NCBI RefSeq assembly: GCF_900114455.1 | Contig: NZ_FOTC01000002.1 | Location: 124,001-188,000, forward strand | Source: Halogranum rubrum | GTDB taxonomy: Archaea; Halobacteriota; Halobacteria; Halobacteriales; Haloferacaceae | Length of the DNA stretch: 64,000 nucleotides | Reading direction: 5' to 3' | In this document: positions 47,532-56,758 of the stretch, piece after piece | Layout of the letters: every line of letters starts with the position of its first letter | Numbering within the stretch: the first letter of the stretch is position 1 | Position numbers and translations under genes: made by a program | The notes under the pieces: model-generated | Seen by the model: the letters and a program-made list of their open reading frames with translations, nothing else | The model's database searches: none | Told to the model about the DNA's origin: nothing

Positions 47532-49103
47532 TCAGTCGTCCGCCGGGGTCGGGGCCGGGTCCGAGGCGAGCAGTCGGTCGAGGGCGTCGACCATCGCGAC
47601 GACGCTCGCGCGGGTGATGTCCGAGTCGGAGGCGGCGACGGTGACCGTCCGGTCGTTTCGGGACATCTGGACTTCGACGGTGACCATCGCGTCCGTCCCG
47701 CCGGTGATGGCGTCGACGTGATAGGAGTCCAACTGGGCGTTCGCGCTCGCGCCGAGTGCCGAGCGGACAGCTTCGACGGCGGCGTCGACCGGCCCACTGC
47801 CGGTACCGGAAGCGACGCGCTCCTCGCCGTCGACGAGAAGGCGAACGCTGGCCGTCGGCGTCCCGCCACCGCTCGCGGCGGTGAGGTCTTTCAGTTCGAC
47901 GCGACGCTCACGCTCGCGACCCTGCACCTCCTCGGCGATGGTGAGCAGGTCGGCGTCGGTGACGCGCTTGCCCCGGTCGCCGAGCGTCTTGACGCGTTCG
48001 ACGACAGTCGAGAGTTCGTCGTCGTCGACGTCGACGTCGTGTTCTTCTAACGCGGCGCGGACACCCGCACGTCCGGCGTGCTTGCCGAGTACGAGACGGC
48101 GTTCACGACCGACCGTCTCGGGCGCGTACGGTTCGTACATCGAGTCGTCTTTGAGCGTGCCGTCGGTGTGGATGCCGCTCTCGTGGGTGAACGCGTTCTG
48201 ACCGACGACGGCTTTGTTGGGTGCGAGGTCGACACCCGTCGAGTGGGCGACGAGTTGGGCGAGGTCGTACAGTTCGTCGAGTTTCGCCGTCTCCACGCCG
48301 TAGCAGTGGTGGAGCGCGATGGCAACCTCTTCGAGTGCGACGTTGCCCGCGCGTTCGCCGATGCCGTTGACCGTCGCGTGAACCATGTCTGCTCCGGCGG
48401 CGAGGCTGGCGTAGACGTTCGTCATCGCCAACCCGAGGTCGTCGTGCGTGTGCGTACTCGTCGGCCCGAGGGCGGCGAGTCGGGAGACGGCCTCGTAGGT
48501 GTGTTCGGGACTCGTGTGGCCGACCGTGTCGGCGAAACACGAGCGGTCGGCACCGGCGTCGAGACCCGCCTTCGCGAGTCGTTCGAGGAAGTCGAGGTCG
48601 GCCCGCGAACCGTCTTCGCCGAGAATCTCGACCCAGAGTCCGTGGTCTTTCGCGTAGGCCACGAGGTCTTCGGTCTTCGAGACGACGTCGTCTCGCGTCG
48701 TCCCGACTTTCGTCTCGACGTGGCGGTCGCTGGCGGGGACGACGAGTGTGACGCCGTCGACGTCGCAGTCGAGTGCGAGGTCGATGTCGTTCTGGACGCC
48801 GCGGGCGAAACTCGTCACCTTCGCGTCGAGACCGAGGTCCGTCACGCGACGGATGGTCTCGCGCTCGCCCGCGCCGGTGCAGGCGCTCCCCGCTTCGATG
48901 ACGGAGACGTTCGCCCGGTCGAGCGCGCGTGCGATGTCGGCTTTCTCCGCGGGTGTTAGCGAGACACCTGGTGCCTGCTCGCCGTCGCGGAGTGTAGTGT
49001 CGAGAAGCTGTACATGTCTGTCAGAAGTGAGGGGAACTTCGGGAGAGCCCCGGAATAACTCGGTCACGGTATGTGGGTCGTCAGTTGACTCGGAGAATTT
49101 CAC
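47532..49103 (-). CDS. 2-isopropylmalate synthase / (R)-citramalate synthase family protein
   Basis: 523 aa as drawn from GTG 49103; homologues would fit better a GTG at 49067 (TELFRGSPEVPLTSDRHVQL follows). HMGL-like catalytic barrel: LLDTTLRDGEQAPGVSLTPA, HTHDDLGLAMTNVYASLAAG, VNGIGERAGNVALEEVAIAL and FTHESGIHTDGTLKDDSMYE. The C-terminal LeuA-type allosteric domain starts near KDLTAASGGGTPTASVRLLV. It condenses acetyl-CoA with 2-oxoisovalerate (leucine) or pyruvate (isoleucine via citramalate). The catalytic core alone does not settle the substrate. It is isolated from other leu/ilv genes here. Confidence 0.9.
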   Translation of the reverse strand: MKFSESTDDPHTVTELFRGSPEVPLTSDRHVQLLDTTLRDGEQAPGVSLTPAEKADIARALDRANVSVIEAGSACTGAGERETIRRVTDLGLDAKVTSFARGVQNDIDLALDCDVDGVTLVVPASDRHVETKVGTTRDDVVSKTEDLVAYAKDHGLWVEILGEDGSRADLDFLERLAKAGLDAGADRSCFADTVGHTSPEHTYEAVSRLAALGPTSTHTHDDLGLAMTNVYASLAAGADMVHATVNGIGERAGNVALEEVAIALHHCYGVETAKLDELYDLAQLVAHSTGVDLAPNKAVVGQNAFTHESGIHTDGTLKDDSMYEPYAPETVGRERRLVLGKHAGRAGVRAALEEHDVDVDDDELSTVVERVKTLGDRGKRVTDADLLTIAEEVQGRERERRVELKDLTAASGGGTPTASVRLLVDGEERVASGTGSGPVDAAVEAVRSALGASANAQLDSYHVDAITGGTDAMVTVEVQMSRNDRTVTVAASDSDITRASVVAMVDALDRLLASDPAPTPADD

Positions 49104-49161
49104 AGCCAGCCGCCTCGCGGCGACTTACTCTATCCTCGTCTGTCGGGGTGTGTTCCGACAT
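49081..49161 (-). CDS. Possible 26-residue leader peptide upstream of the LeuA/CimA gene
   Basis: ATG 49161 lies about 30 nt after a TATA-like CTTTATGA (minus strand, 49188-49195), so it would be the leaderless first ORF of the mRNA. It reads MSEHTPTDEDRVSRREAAG and ends EILRVN at TGA 49081, overlapping GTG 49103 and ending 13 nt before GTG 49067. It may couple translation to the synthase. It contains a single Leu and a single Ile codon, so classical attenuation is unlikely. Confidence 0.35.
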   Translation of the reverse strand: MSEHTPTDEDRVSRREAAGCEILRVN

Positions 49162-49245
49162 TGTACTCGGTACCATGCCTCCAGGTGTCATAAAGGAGCG
49201 GGTTCGGACAGCATTTGGTGTCAACTTGGCCGCTCGGCACCTCTC

Positions 49246-49611
49246 TCACACCGCTCCGTCGTCGCCGTCGAGAACGACGGTGTCGCCGACGTCGACGCCG
49301 TCTGCGGCACCGGCGGGGAGTTCGTAGACGACGTCTGCGGTGTTCCACCCCAGCCCGGTCCACGCCGAGAGTCGCTTCGTTCCCACGACTTCGTCGTCGA
49401 CGACCCAGAGCGCGTCGATGGCGAAGGGGACGAACAGCATGTGGAGACTCCGCGTTCCCACCTCGTCGAACGGGAACGCCAGTGCGTAGTCGTCCGGAAT
49501 CGACCGACGGAACATCAATCCACGGGCCTGCGAGAGCACCCCGTCTGCGACGTCGACGTGACTAGCGAGCACACGAGGATTGCCTCCATTCGGGTCGTGG
49601 ATGAGTTGCAC
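49246..49611 (-). CDS. DUF192 family protein
   Basis: 121 aa from GTG 49611 (QLIHDPNGGNPRVLASHVDV follows); the longer frame from 49668 adds 19 residues that do not fit the family. The DUF192 core is clear: LSQARGLMFRRSIPDDYALA, the MLFVPFAIDALWVVDDEVVG strand pair and TGLGWNTADVVYELPAG near the end. The family is widespread, of unknown biochemical role, and forms a small beta-barrel. It shares an upstream region with the metalloprotease gene, which is transcribed in the opposite direction. Confidence 0.85.
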   Translation of the reverse strand: MQLIHDPNGGNPRVLASHVDVADGVLSQARGLMFRRSIPDDYALAFPFDEVGTRSLHMLFVPFAIDALWVVDDEVVGTKRLSAWTGLGWNTADVVYELPAGAADGVDVGDTVVLDGDDGAV

Positions 49612-49746
49612 GAGTGCCCCTACGGCCTCTCTCACAAAAACTGTCTGGGCAAACAGACCGAGTTGCACCCGGTACGGTCAGAGGAAAATATTACCTATTT
49701 AAAAAATGAAAATTGTTAAGTACTGACTCTGGGGCTAGTCGGTCGG

Positions 49747-51912
49747 ATGCAACTACGAACCATACTAACGGCACTCATGGTTGTGACTGCCAGTTCGGTC
49801 GTGCTGACCGGCGGCGCGCTCGCAACCACAGCAGCGAGCGGGACGAGCGCGCAACTCGACGCCTCGGCCGCTGGCGACTTTCACAAACCGAAGGACGTCG
49901 TGAACGACTCCACGACGAAGTATCGCAAGGGCGAACCCGCTGCGGACTACTTCGAACACCCCGACGACCCCTCCTCGATAACCGTCGACTCCGCGACGAG
50001 TGCGGCCGGTGGCTCCGGTGGCAGTGCTGACGCGCAGTCTATCGAGATGGACCCGAGCGACGACACCGAAGACGCCGAACTCGTCGGTGAGACGAAACTG
50101 TTCTACACCTCCGGTCCCGACGGCTACGCGTTCAAGCAGTTTACCGCCGTCTCGGTCGGTGACAACGTCGAGGTGTGGGTTGCACGCAACATGTCGTTCC
50201 CCGCTGCGGACGACCCGCGACAGGACCCCGTCATCTCCGAGGAACAGGCCGAGGCACTGACCGAGCAGTTCGACGAGCGGATGTACGACCCCGAAGTCGA
50301 AGTGTTCGGCAAGCCGAAGGCGCGCGACGGCATCAACTCGACGCTCTCGCAACTCGGCCTCTTCCCCGAAGACTACTACAACACCGGCGAGGGAAGCGGT
50401 GACCGCACCATCCTCCTCGTCGACAACATCCGCGACGAGAACTACTACGACTCGGACTACCCGGTCTACATCGCGGGCTACTACTCCTCGACGGTGCAGG
50501 ACTACTCGAACCGCAACATCGTCAACGTCGACTCCTACGGGTGGGACGACGTGAACGAGACGGACAGAACGGTCGGCTACGAGGGTACGCTCGCCCACGA
50601 GTTCCAACATCTCATCCACAACGACCTCGACGCCGACGAGACGACGTGGGTGAACGAAGGGATGTCCGACTACGCAGAGGTCGTGACGGGCTACGGCGTC
50701 TCCGAGGGCCACGTCACCGCCTACGAAGAGATTCCGTACAACTCGCTGACCAACTGGGAGGACCAAGGCGCCATCAACGTGCTCGCGGACTACGGTATCG
50801 CGTTCGCCTTCCAGATGTACCTCGACGACCAGTACGGCCAGGAGTTCATCAGTAACCTCGCACAAGAGGACGCGAACGGCATCGCGGGCGTCGAGAAGAC
50901 TCTCGACGAAGTCGGCGCGAAGCGTGACTTCTACGAACTGTACCAAGACTTCTCGACGGCCGTCGTCCTCGACGACGTCGACAAGCCGAACAAAGACGAG
51001 TACGACATCGACGGTATCGACCTCGAGGTCAACACCTCCGAAGACGTCGGCACGGCCGGCGCGTGGGGGACCAACTACCAGGAGATAGACGTCGCCGACA
51101 AAGGTCCCGTCAAGAGCGTCTCCGTCACCGGGACGGAGTTCATCGGCACGAAGTGGCAGACGGCGACCGACCCCGTCACCGGCGAGGGCGACGTGCTCTA
51201 CTCCGGGTCCGGCAATCTGCTGGACCGCCACGCCATCGTCGAAGCGGACCTCTCGGAGGGCGACTCGACGCTGACCTACGAGACCTACTACGACATCGAG
51301 TCGACGTGGGACTACGGCTTCGTCCAAGTCTCGACCGACGGCGGCGAGACGTGGGAGAGTGTCGAAACCGACGAGATGAGCAGTGAACTCGCCGACGGTG
51401 CACACCCGACGGTCGAGGCGAACGTCCCCGGATACACCGGCACGTCCGACGGATGGGTCGAGCAATCGGTCGACCTCTCCGAGTACGAAGGCGAAGGTGA
51501 CGTGCTCGTCTCCTTCCGCTACGCCACCGACTGGGCGTTCATCCAACCCGGCATGTACGTGAAGAACGTGCAGGTCGCCGGCGAGGACGTCGCCACCGAC
51601 AGCACCGAACCTTACATGAGTCTCCGTGAGGCCACCGGCGACAACGTCGAGTACCAGTTCACGTTCATCGGCATCAAGCAGAACGGGAACTACAAGGTCA
51701 AACAACTCGACATGCGCACTTTCGACGAGAACGGAGAACAGGACCTCAAGCAGTTCCTCCACAACGGGAACTTCGAGACGGTCATCGTCGCGTCGACGTG
51801 GGCCGCAGGTGAGGACGAGAGCGGCCGCGTCCCGGTCGGCGCGGAGTTCACGTTCGCCGGTGAGAACGAAGAGAAAGGTAACGACGGCAAGCAGAAGGGT
51901 CACGAGAAGTAG
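49747..51912 (+). CDS. Secreted metalloprotease (HExxH, M6/immune-inhibitor-A-like)
   Basis: 721 aa with a Sec-type signal peptide (RTILTALMVVTASSVVLTGG, cleavage near ALATTA). The catalytic zinc motif is EGTLAHEFQHLIHNDLDADE (HEFQH, about residue 290), with a downstream Glu in TTWVNEGMSDYAEVV as third ligand region. The second half (WDYGFVQVSTDGGETWESVE; DVLVSFRYATDWAFIQPGMY) is the MAM-like domain typical of immune-inhibitor-A proteases. The extremely acidic composition and the Lys/Glu-rich tail (ENEEKGNDGKQKGHEK) suit a free extracellular halophilic enzyme. An AT-rich promoter (TATTTAAAAAATG, 49693-49705) is far upstream of ATG 49747. Confidence 0.85.
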   Translation: MQLRTILTALMVVTASSVVLTGGALATTAASGTSAQLDASAAGDFHKPKDVVNDSTTKYRKGEPAADYFEHPDDPSSITVDSATSAAGGSGGSADAQSIEMDPSDDTEDAELVGETKLFYTSGPDGYAFKQFTAVSVGDNVEVWVARNMSFPAADDPRQDPVISEEQAEALTEQFDERMYDPEVEVFGKPKARDGINSTLSQLGLFPEDYYNTGEGSGDRTILLVDNIRDENYYDSDYPVYIAGYYSSTVQDYSNRNIVNVDSYGWDDVNETDRTVGYEGTLAHEFQHLIHNDLDADETTWVNEGMSDYAEVVTGYGVSEGHVTAYEEIPYNSLTNWEDQGAINVLADYGIAFAFQMYLDDQYGQEFISNLAQEDANGIAGVEKTLDEVGAKRDFYELYQDFSTAVVLDDVDKPNKDEYDIDGIDLEVNTSEDVGTAGAWGTNYQEIDVADKGPVKSVSVTGTEFIGTKWQTATDPVTGEGDVLYSGSGNLLDRHAIVEADLSEGDSTLTYETYYDIESTWDYGFVQVSTDGGETWESVETDEMSSELADGAHPTVEANVPGYTGTSDGWVEQSVDLSEYEGEGDVLVSFRYATDWAFIQPGMYVKNVQVAGEDVATDSTEPYMSLREATGDNVEYQFTFIGIKQNGNYKVKQLDMRTFDENGEQDLKQFLHNGNFETVIVASTWAAGEDESGRVPVGAEFTFAGENEEKGNDGKQKGHEK

Positions 51913-51997
51913 CGGTCCCTCTCACACCGACTCACCGCGATTACGATTTTTCCCGTCGCCCCGACGGATTCAACTGTCTGCCGCCGTAGCGACAGCC

Positions 51998-52534
51998 ATG
52001 GAGAAGACGCCCACCGGTACCCCGGTCGGCGTAGACGACCCCTACGACGTCGCCGGTCGCTGTGACCACCTCACGAACGACGGCCGGTGTCGCTACGCCC
52101 TCCAGTACGCCGGAAACGACCCGGAGTTCGCCGCCGCCCGCCGCGCCGACGACTACGCCTGTCTCGCGGGCGACGAAGACTGCGAATGGCGTGACTGCCC
52201 GCACTACCGCTCGACCACCGACGGGACGGAGTGCGTACGCTGTGGTCTCGAAGAGGTCCGGATGGCCCACGAGTCGGCCCGGCCTCTGTTAGAGGAACAC
52301 CACCTCTCGTACGGAAACGGCGGTTCGGAGACCGGTGACGACGACGAAGTGAGCCACGAGATTACCGTCGCGCTCTGTCGGTGGTGTCACGCGAAGGTCC
52401 ACGACTCGTTCGCTCGCATCGACGACGACGCCAGTCCCGACCCGGAGGCTATCGCCGCCCGCGAGGAACGCCGAGGGAAGGAGATGCAGGAGTTCGGGTT
52501 TCAGTCGGCACGCGAGCGGTTCGGTGACGAGTGA
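51998..52534 (+). CDS. HNH-like zinc-binding protein, unknown function
   Basis: 178 aa from ATG 51998. Two cysteine clusters are present: CDHLTNDGRCRYAL, then CEWRDCPHY in the N-terminal third, and CVRCGLEEVRMAHES with CRWCHAKVHDS in the rest. The order CxxC, LEEHHLSYG, CxxCHxxVH is that of an HNH/zinc-finger endonuclease-like domain, with the HH pair as candidate catalytic His. Haloarchaeal members are common but uncharacterised. Upstream codons are rejected as arginine/serine-rich shadow of the protease gene. Confidence 0.78.
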   Translation: MEKTPTGTPVGVDDPYDVAGRCDHLTNDGRCRYALQYAGNDPEFAAARRADDYACLAGDEDCEWRDCPHYRSTTDGTECVRCGLEEVRMAHESARPLLEEHHLSYGNGGSETGDDDEVSHEITVALCRWCHAKVHDSFARIDDDASPDPEAIAAREERRGKEMQEFGFQSARERFGDE

Positions 52535-52611
52535 CGGCCAGATGATGCACAGGGATGCGCAAAACGACGCCAGTTCGATTGACTTTTAGGCGCATCTATC
52601 CAACCCGGTGT

Positions 52612-53163
52612 ATGACCAGAATCGTCGTCATCGACAACCACGGACAGTTTACGCACCTGGAGGGGCGCGCGCTGCGTGACCTCGGTGTGGACACGGACAT
52701 CGTCGACAACACCACGCCGCCGGAAGAGATCGACGCCGACGGACTTGTCCTCTCCGGCGGGCCAGACATGGACCGTATCGGCCGCTGTGCGGAGTATCTG
52801 AAGATGGACGTTCCGGTGCTCGGCATCTGTCTCGGTCTGCAGGTCATCGCCACGGAACTCGGCGGCAGCGTCGGCGAGGGCGACTACGGTGGCTACGCCG
52901 ACGTGACGGTCGAAGTGCTCGACGAGGACGACCCGCTTATCGGCTCTCTCGCCCCCGAGACGCGCGTCTGGGCCAGCCACGCCGACGAGGTCAAGGAACT
53001 CCCCGACGGGTTCACCCACACCGCGACGAGCGACGTCTGTGGCATCGAAGCGATGAGCAACGCCGACGAAGGTCTCTACGGCGTCCAGTGGCACCCCGAG
53101 GTTGCGCATACAGCAGAGGGTGAGGAAGTGTTCGAGAACTTCATCGACATCTGCTCGCAGTAG
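52612..53163 (+). CDS. guaAa: GMP synthase subunit A (glutamine amidotransferase)
   Basis: 183 aa, the length of the stand-alone archaeal GMP synthase amidotransferase. Class-I triad: Cys in VLGICLGLQVIATELGG, His in GVQWHPEVAHT and the nearby Glu. The oxyanion region VLSGGPDMDRIGRC is typical of GuaAa. It releases ammonia from glutamine for the synthetase subunit, which is encoded elsewhere. The start ATG 52612 follows a TATA-like GACTTTTAGG (52581-52590) at the right spacing, so the 19-codon extension is rejected. Confidence 0.93.
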   Translation: MTRIVVIDNHGQFTHLEGRALRDLGVDTDIVDNTTPPEEIDADGLVLSGGPDMDRIGRCAEYLKMDVPVLGICLGLQVIATELGGSVGEGDYGGYADVTVEVLDEDDPLIGSLAPETRVWASHADEVKELPDGFTHTATSDVCGIEAMSNADEGLYGVQWHPEVAHTAEGEEVFENFIDICSQ

Positions 53164-53249
53164 CTTCGGTCGCCTCGGTAGTCCCACCGTATTCGTCGGA
53201 GTACACGAAAGTGCGAGAGTTTTAGACGACGGCGAGAAAAGACGCGGCA

Positions 53250-55238
53250 ATGACAGCGACGCAAAGCAACCTCGCTGGGCTGTCGCGGTTCATCTTCCGC
53301 GCGCCGCGGTGGTACTCCAGTCTCGCGTTCGCGCTCCTCATCGCGGCGATGGCCGGCGTCGCCGCCTTCGAGACGGGTCTCCCCGAGCGTACGTGGTCCG
53401 GTCTCTTCTTGTTCGGCCGCGACGCGTGGGAGGGAATCTTCTTCATCGGTATTCCGACTATCATCGCCGCTTTCGGCACGACTGGCGTCGACCGATTCGT
53501 CGGCGGGAGACTCACGCCGAATCGTTCCTCGCTGCTCGCGTTGGCGTGTGAAGTCATCATCGTCGCCGTCGTCACCGTCGCAGCCATCGCCTCGGTGTTT
53601 CTCCCGCTCGACCAGGGGTTCGTATTCAACGCCCTCGTCGTCGCACTCGCGTCGGTGTTCGCGCTTCGCCTCCTCGTCATCATGGCCGTCTCACGGTCGT
53701 CGATGCTCGTCGCGTCCGTTCCGGCGAGCATCCAAACCGTCGCTTCGGCCGTGTTGTTGTTCATCTACAGCGGAACCCTCCGATTTCTCGAATTCGGTGG
53801 CCCGATTCTCGACGCGTACCTCATCCCCTACGTCGGGCAGTACCTCGCCCGCTCCGACCAGGGGCCGGCAGCGCTCTCGGCAGTTCAACCGAGTCACTTC
53901 GGTCTCCTCGGCGTGATGTGCATCATCTACGCCACCGCCGTCTACGTCTTTCTCTACGTCGTCGACCGCCCGTGGCGAAACAGCCTCGGTGTCTCCGTCC
54001 TCGATTTCATCCGTGGGTTCATCGGTCACATCGCCGAAGGCTCTCGTGAGTTAGAAGACTTCTTCGAGCAACTCGGACAGGATGCTATCGTCCCGGTGAC
54101 TGTCCTCTCGTTCCGTCGAAGTACCGAGGGCGACGGCGACGGCGAAGAGAAAGCCCGGTTCGTCCTCCCGATGATTCACCCCGGCCCGATGGGCGAAATC
54201 GGCGGCGGCAACTTCCCCGAACGGGCCGCCCGCCGCTCGGAGGGGATGGCCTTCCCGCCACACGCGACTGCTGGCCACGACTTCAACCTCGTCACCGAGC
54301 GTGAAGTCGACACCATCCTCGACGCCGTCGACGACGCTACCGAGCGCATCGAGTACGCGAACGAGGCGACGACGAGCATCCGAACCGAGTCGGGTGAGGC
54401 GAACATGCTCGGCCAAGGGTTCGGCGACGACGCGATGCTCGTCTCCAGTTACGCGCCAGCGTTCGCCGACGACGTCGAGTACGCGGTCGGACTCGCCGCC
54501 GCGACGGAGGCGCGGACACACGGCCTCGACGACGTGCTTCTCGTCGACGCCCACAACTCGAACAACGGTCTCGACGGGCCGGACCTCGGTCACATCACGC
54601 CCGGTAGTCAGCGCTCCTTCGATATGATTCGCGCCGCCGGGTTGGCTGGAGAGACACTCGCAGACGCCGAACGCGGACCGCTCTCACTCGGGACGGCCTG
54701 GGACCGAACCGACTGGACGCCGCGCGAGGGTATCGGACCGCTCGGCATTCGCGTCGCCGTCACGGAAGTCGCCGAACAGACGACGGCGTACGTGCTCGTC
54801 GACGGCAACAACATGGAACCGGGACTCCGCGACCGTATCGTGACGGCACTCACCGACGAGACGGTCACGCGCCCGGCCGAAGCACAACCGGTCGCCGCCG
54901 ACGGAGCGAGACGACAGACCGTCGACGTGGTCGAAGTGATGACGACGGACACGCACATCGTCAACACCGTCGAGGCGGACAATCAGGTCGGGGCCGCTCT
55001 CGACCAAGACGAACTCCTCGACCGTATCTCTGCACTCGTCGCCGAGGCGCGCGCAGACTGCGAACCGGTGAGCGCAGGGATGGCCGTCGAAGAGGTCACC
55101 GTCACCGTCTTCGGTAACGACCGAACCGAGACGCTCGCCAGTCACGCCAACGTCGCCGTCTCGATGGGTGGGGCGTTCGCCGCCGCGATTATCCTCTCGG
55201 CGATGGTAGTCAGCGTGCTCATCTTCTTTCTCACGTAA
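53250..55238 (+). CDS. DUF2070 family membrane protein
   Basis: 662 aa. About six to seven N-terminal helices (YSSLAFALLIAAMAGVAAFE; WEGIFFIGIPTIIAAFGTTG; ALACEVIIVAVVTVAAIASV and more) are followed by a soluble domain of about 370 residues. That domain carries FVLPMIHPGPMGEIGGGNFP, HATAGHDFNLVTEREVD, LVDAHNSNNGLDGPDLGHIT and a final helix GAFAAAIILSAMVVSVLIFF. The HPGP-GEIGGGN and DAHNS motifs with conserved His/Asp suggest a metal-dependent hydrolase-like domain. The family is archaea-specific and uncharacterised. TATA-like GTTTTAGA (53218-53225) fits a leaderless start. Confidence 0.88.
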   Translation: MTATQSNLAGLSRFIFRAPRWYSSLAFALLIAAMAGVAAFETGLPERTWSGLFLFGRDAWEGIFFIGIPTIIAAFGTTGVDRFVGGRLTPNRSSLLALACEVIIVAVVTVAAIASVFLPLDQGFVFNALVVALASVFALRLLVIMAVSRSSMLVASVPASIQTVASAVLLFIYSGTLRFLEFGGPILDAYLIPYVGQYLARSDQGPAALSAVQPSHFGLLGVMCIIYATAVYVFLYVVDRPWRNSLGVSVLDFIRGFIGHIAEGSRELEDFFEQLGQDAIVPVTVLSFRRSTEGDGDGEEKARFVLPMIHPGPMGEIGGGNFPERAARRSEGMAFPPHATAGHDFNLVTEREVDTILDAVDDATERIEYANEATTSIRTESGEANMLGQGFGDDAMLVSSYAPAFADDVEYAVGLAAATEARTHGLDDVLLVDAHNSNNGLDGPDLGHITPGSQRSFDMIRAAGLAGETLADAERGPLSLGTAWDRTDWTPREGIGPLGIRVAVTEVAEQTTAYVLVDGNNMEPGLRDRIVTALTDETVTRPAEAQPVAADGARRQTVDVVEVMTTDTHIVNTVEADNQVGAALDQDELLDRISALVAEARADCEPVSAGMAVEEVTVTVFGNDRTETLASHANVAVSMGGAFAAAIILSAMVVSVLIFFLT

Positions 55239-55293
55239 CGGCGTCTCCACTCGCGGTATCTGTTTCGACCGCAAGTATCCGAGTTGCACGCGC

Positions 55294-55506
55294 TCACTCG
55301 GTCGAATCGAGTCGAATCGTCCGCCGCCGGATTGCGCCGCAACTCGGACAGAGATGCTGATAGTCGACTCTGCTCCCGTTCATCTCGCTGCGCCACTTGC
55401 CGTCGGTGTCTTCGTATCCACACTTCGGGCAGACCATGTCGACGCTGTCGTAGTGGGTTCGGAGTCGGTCGAGTGCGGTCGTACCCGCTCGCCTATCGGC
55501 TGCCAT
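55294..55506 (-). CDS. Small zinc-ribbon protein (70 aa)
   Basis: ATG 55506. Two CxxC knuckles, VCPKCGYEDTDGKWRSEM and HLCPSCGAIRRRTIRLD, form a rubredoxin-type zinc ribbon. The ends are charged and there is no other domain. Such small zinc proteins are abundant in haloarchaea and mostly of unknown function. The upstream minus-strand sequence ATGGTAATTGATACC (55507-55525) is AT-rich and suits a promoter. Confidence 0.8.
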   Translation of the reverse strand: MAADRRAGTTALDRLRTHYDSVDMVCPKCGYEDTDGKWRSEMNGSRVDYQHLCPSCGAIRRRTIRLDSTE

Positions 55507-55581
55507 GTGGTATCAATTACCATCCTAGGTGATTAATCCTCGCCTCAGAACGAGAAGAGGCGAGACGGAAAAAGTCGAGCG

Positions 55582-55830
55582 CTACTCCGCCTCGGCAAAG
55601 AGGTCGTCGACAGCGTCCTGTGCCGTCCGTGCGGCCTCGTCGGCCACCGCGTCGGGGTCGACCTCGTCCCCCGGCGCGTTCAGATAGACGTCGACCTCGA
55701 GGACGCCGTCGTCGAACGTGACGGTGACGTCGAAGTCTTTGACCGCAGACTGTTTGTAGTGTTTGAAGATGACGCCCTCCGCGGCTTCGGCCGCGGTCTG
55801 GACGACCTCTTCGTCTGTTGGCTCGGTCAT
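55582..55830 (-). CDS. DUF3194 family protein
   Basis: 82 aa from ATG 55830 (MTEPTDEEVVQTAAEAAEGV). The VIFKHYKQSAVKDFDVTVTF segment and the DGVLEVDVYLNAPGDEVDPD segment define this archaeal family, which is regularly found beside prefoldin beta. Here too it follows the prefoldin gene after 13 bp, in the same operon. Function unknown, presumably linked to protein folding. Confidence 0.85.
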   Translation of the reverse strand: MTEPTDEEVVQTAAEAAEGVIFKHYKQSAVKDFDVTVTFDDGVLEVDVYLNAPGDEVDPDAVADEAARTAQDAVDDLFAEAE

Positions 55831-55843
55831 CGAGCGGGTGCGC

Positions 55844-56233
55844 TTACGCGCCGCCTGCGCCGCCGGGGCCCATCGGGCCGCCGCCTGCGCCGCCCTGCAG
55901 CATCTGCTGAAGCTCCTGCTGGAGCTCCTCGAACTGGCTCTGGATGCGCTCTTCCTGTTTGTCGAGCTGCTCGACACGAATCTCGAGGCTGTCGACCTTG
56001 TCTTCGAGAGAGTCGTGTGCCTCGTCGTAGTTCGTCTCGACGAAGAGTTCGCCGACTTCGCGGTACATCGTGGCGTCCTCGTCGACGTCGTCGAGTGCTT
56101 CGAGGGCGCTCTTGGACTCCGAGAGCGTCGTCTCGGCCTGCTGCTTCTGGGCGGACAGCTGCTGTGCTGTCTCCTGAAGGTCCTGCAGTTCCTCGATTTT
56201 CTCTTGTGCGTCCGGCGGTAGGTTACCCTGCAT
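55844..56233 (-). CDS. pfdB: Prefoldin subunit beta
   Basis: 129 aa. The two long coiled-coil helices ([40 protein letters not shown]) and the connecting strands [18 protein letters not shown] are those of prefoldin beta, which forms a hexamer with the alpha subunit to hold unfolded proteins. The Gly-rich tail [16 protein letters not shown] is an unusual low-complexity end. Its start ATG 56233 is preceded by AT-richer DNA. Confidence 0.92.
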   Translation of the reverse strand: MQGNLPPDAQEKIEELQDLQETAQQLSAQKQQAETTLSESKSALEALDDVDEDATMYREVGELFVETNYDEAHDSLEDKVDSLEIRVEQLDKQEERIQSQFEELQQELQQMLQGGAGGGPMGPGGAGGA

Positions 56234-56299
56234 GGTCGGAGGAATGTGTCCCGGATTGAAAAAGCCCCGTATTCCGTCTCGTCAGCGATACGTCGGTTG

Positions 56300-56707
56300 T
56301 CAGGTCTCTGCCCCGTCTGACCGGCGACGACCGAGGAGGTAGCCGAAGACGATACCGACGCCGAGCGCGCCGAACAGGCGCTCTCGGCTTCCAACACGGA
56401 CGAACCGTGTCCCGTTCGGGGTAAGTTCGACGACGCCGACGGGTGATGCGACGACACCGACACCGAAGCCACCGCCCGTCGCGTTCTCGTCACTCTCGTC
56501 GGCGTCCGTCGCCTTCGCTTCCATCTCGTCGGACTCGGTAGGTGTCGTCCCGTAGCCACCGCCGAAACCGTACCGAATACGGGCGACGGGGACGACGGTT
56601 CGCCCTTCGCCCACGATGGGGTCGCCGAAGACGGTCTGGACGTTCGCGTGCTCGCGGAGGTGAGTGACGATGTCGGTCAGTTCACGCAGGTCGCCCGGTG
56701 GGTTCAT
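56300..56707 (-). CDS. YtfJ/GerW-family protein
   Basis: 135 aa. The family core is NVQTVFGDPIVGEGRTVVPV followed by ARIRYGFGGGYG, then GGGFGVGVVASPVGVVELTP; an acidic insert (ESDEMEAKATDADESDENAT) separates the parts. A C-terminal hydrophobic segment (RLFGALGVGIVFGYLLGRRR) probably anchors it to the membrane. In Bacillus the family is called a sporulation protein, but in archaea its role is unknown. Confidence 0.85.
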   Translation of the reverse strand: MNPPGDLRELTDIVTHLREHANVQTVFGDPIVGEGRTVVPVARIRYGFGGGYGTTPTESDEMEAKATDADESDENATGGGFGVGVVASPVGVVELTPNGTRFVRVGSRERLFGALGVGIVFGYLLGRRRSDGAET

Positions 56708-56758
56708 GCCACAGAGAGACGCTCGCCAGTGCGATAGCGATACCGCTCGTCGATAGCC

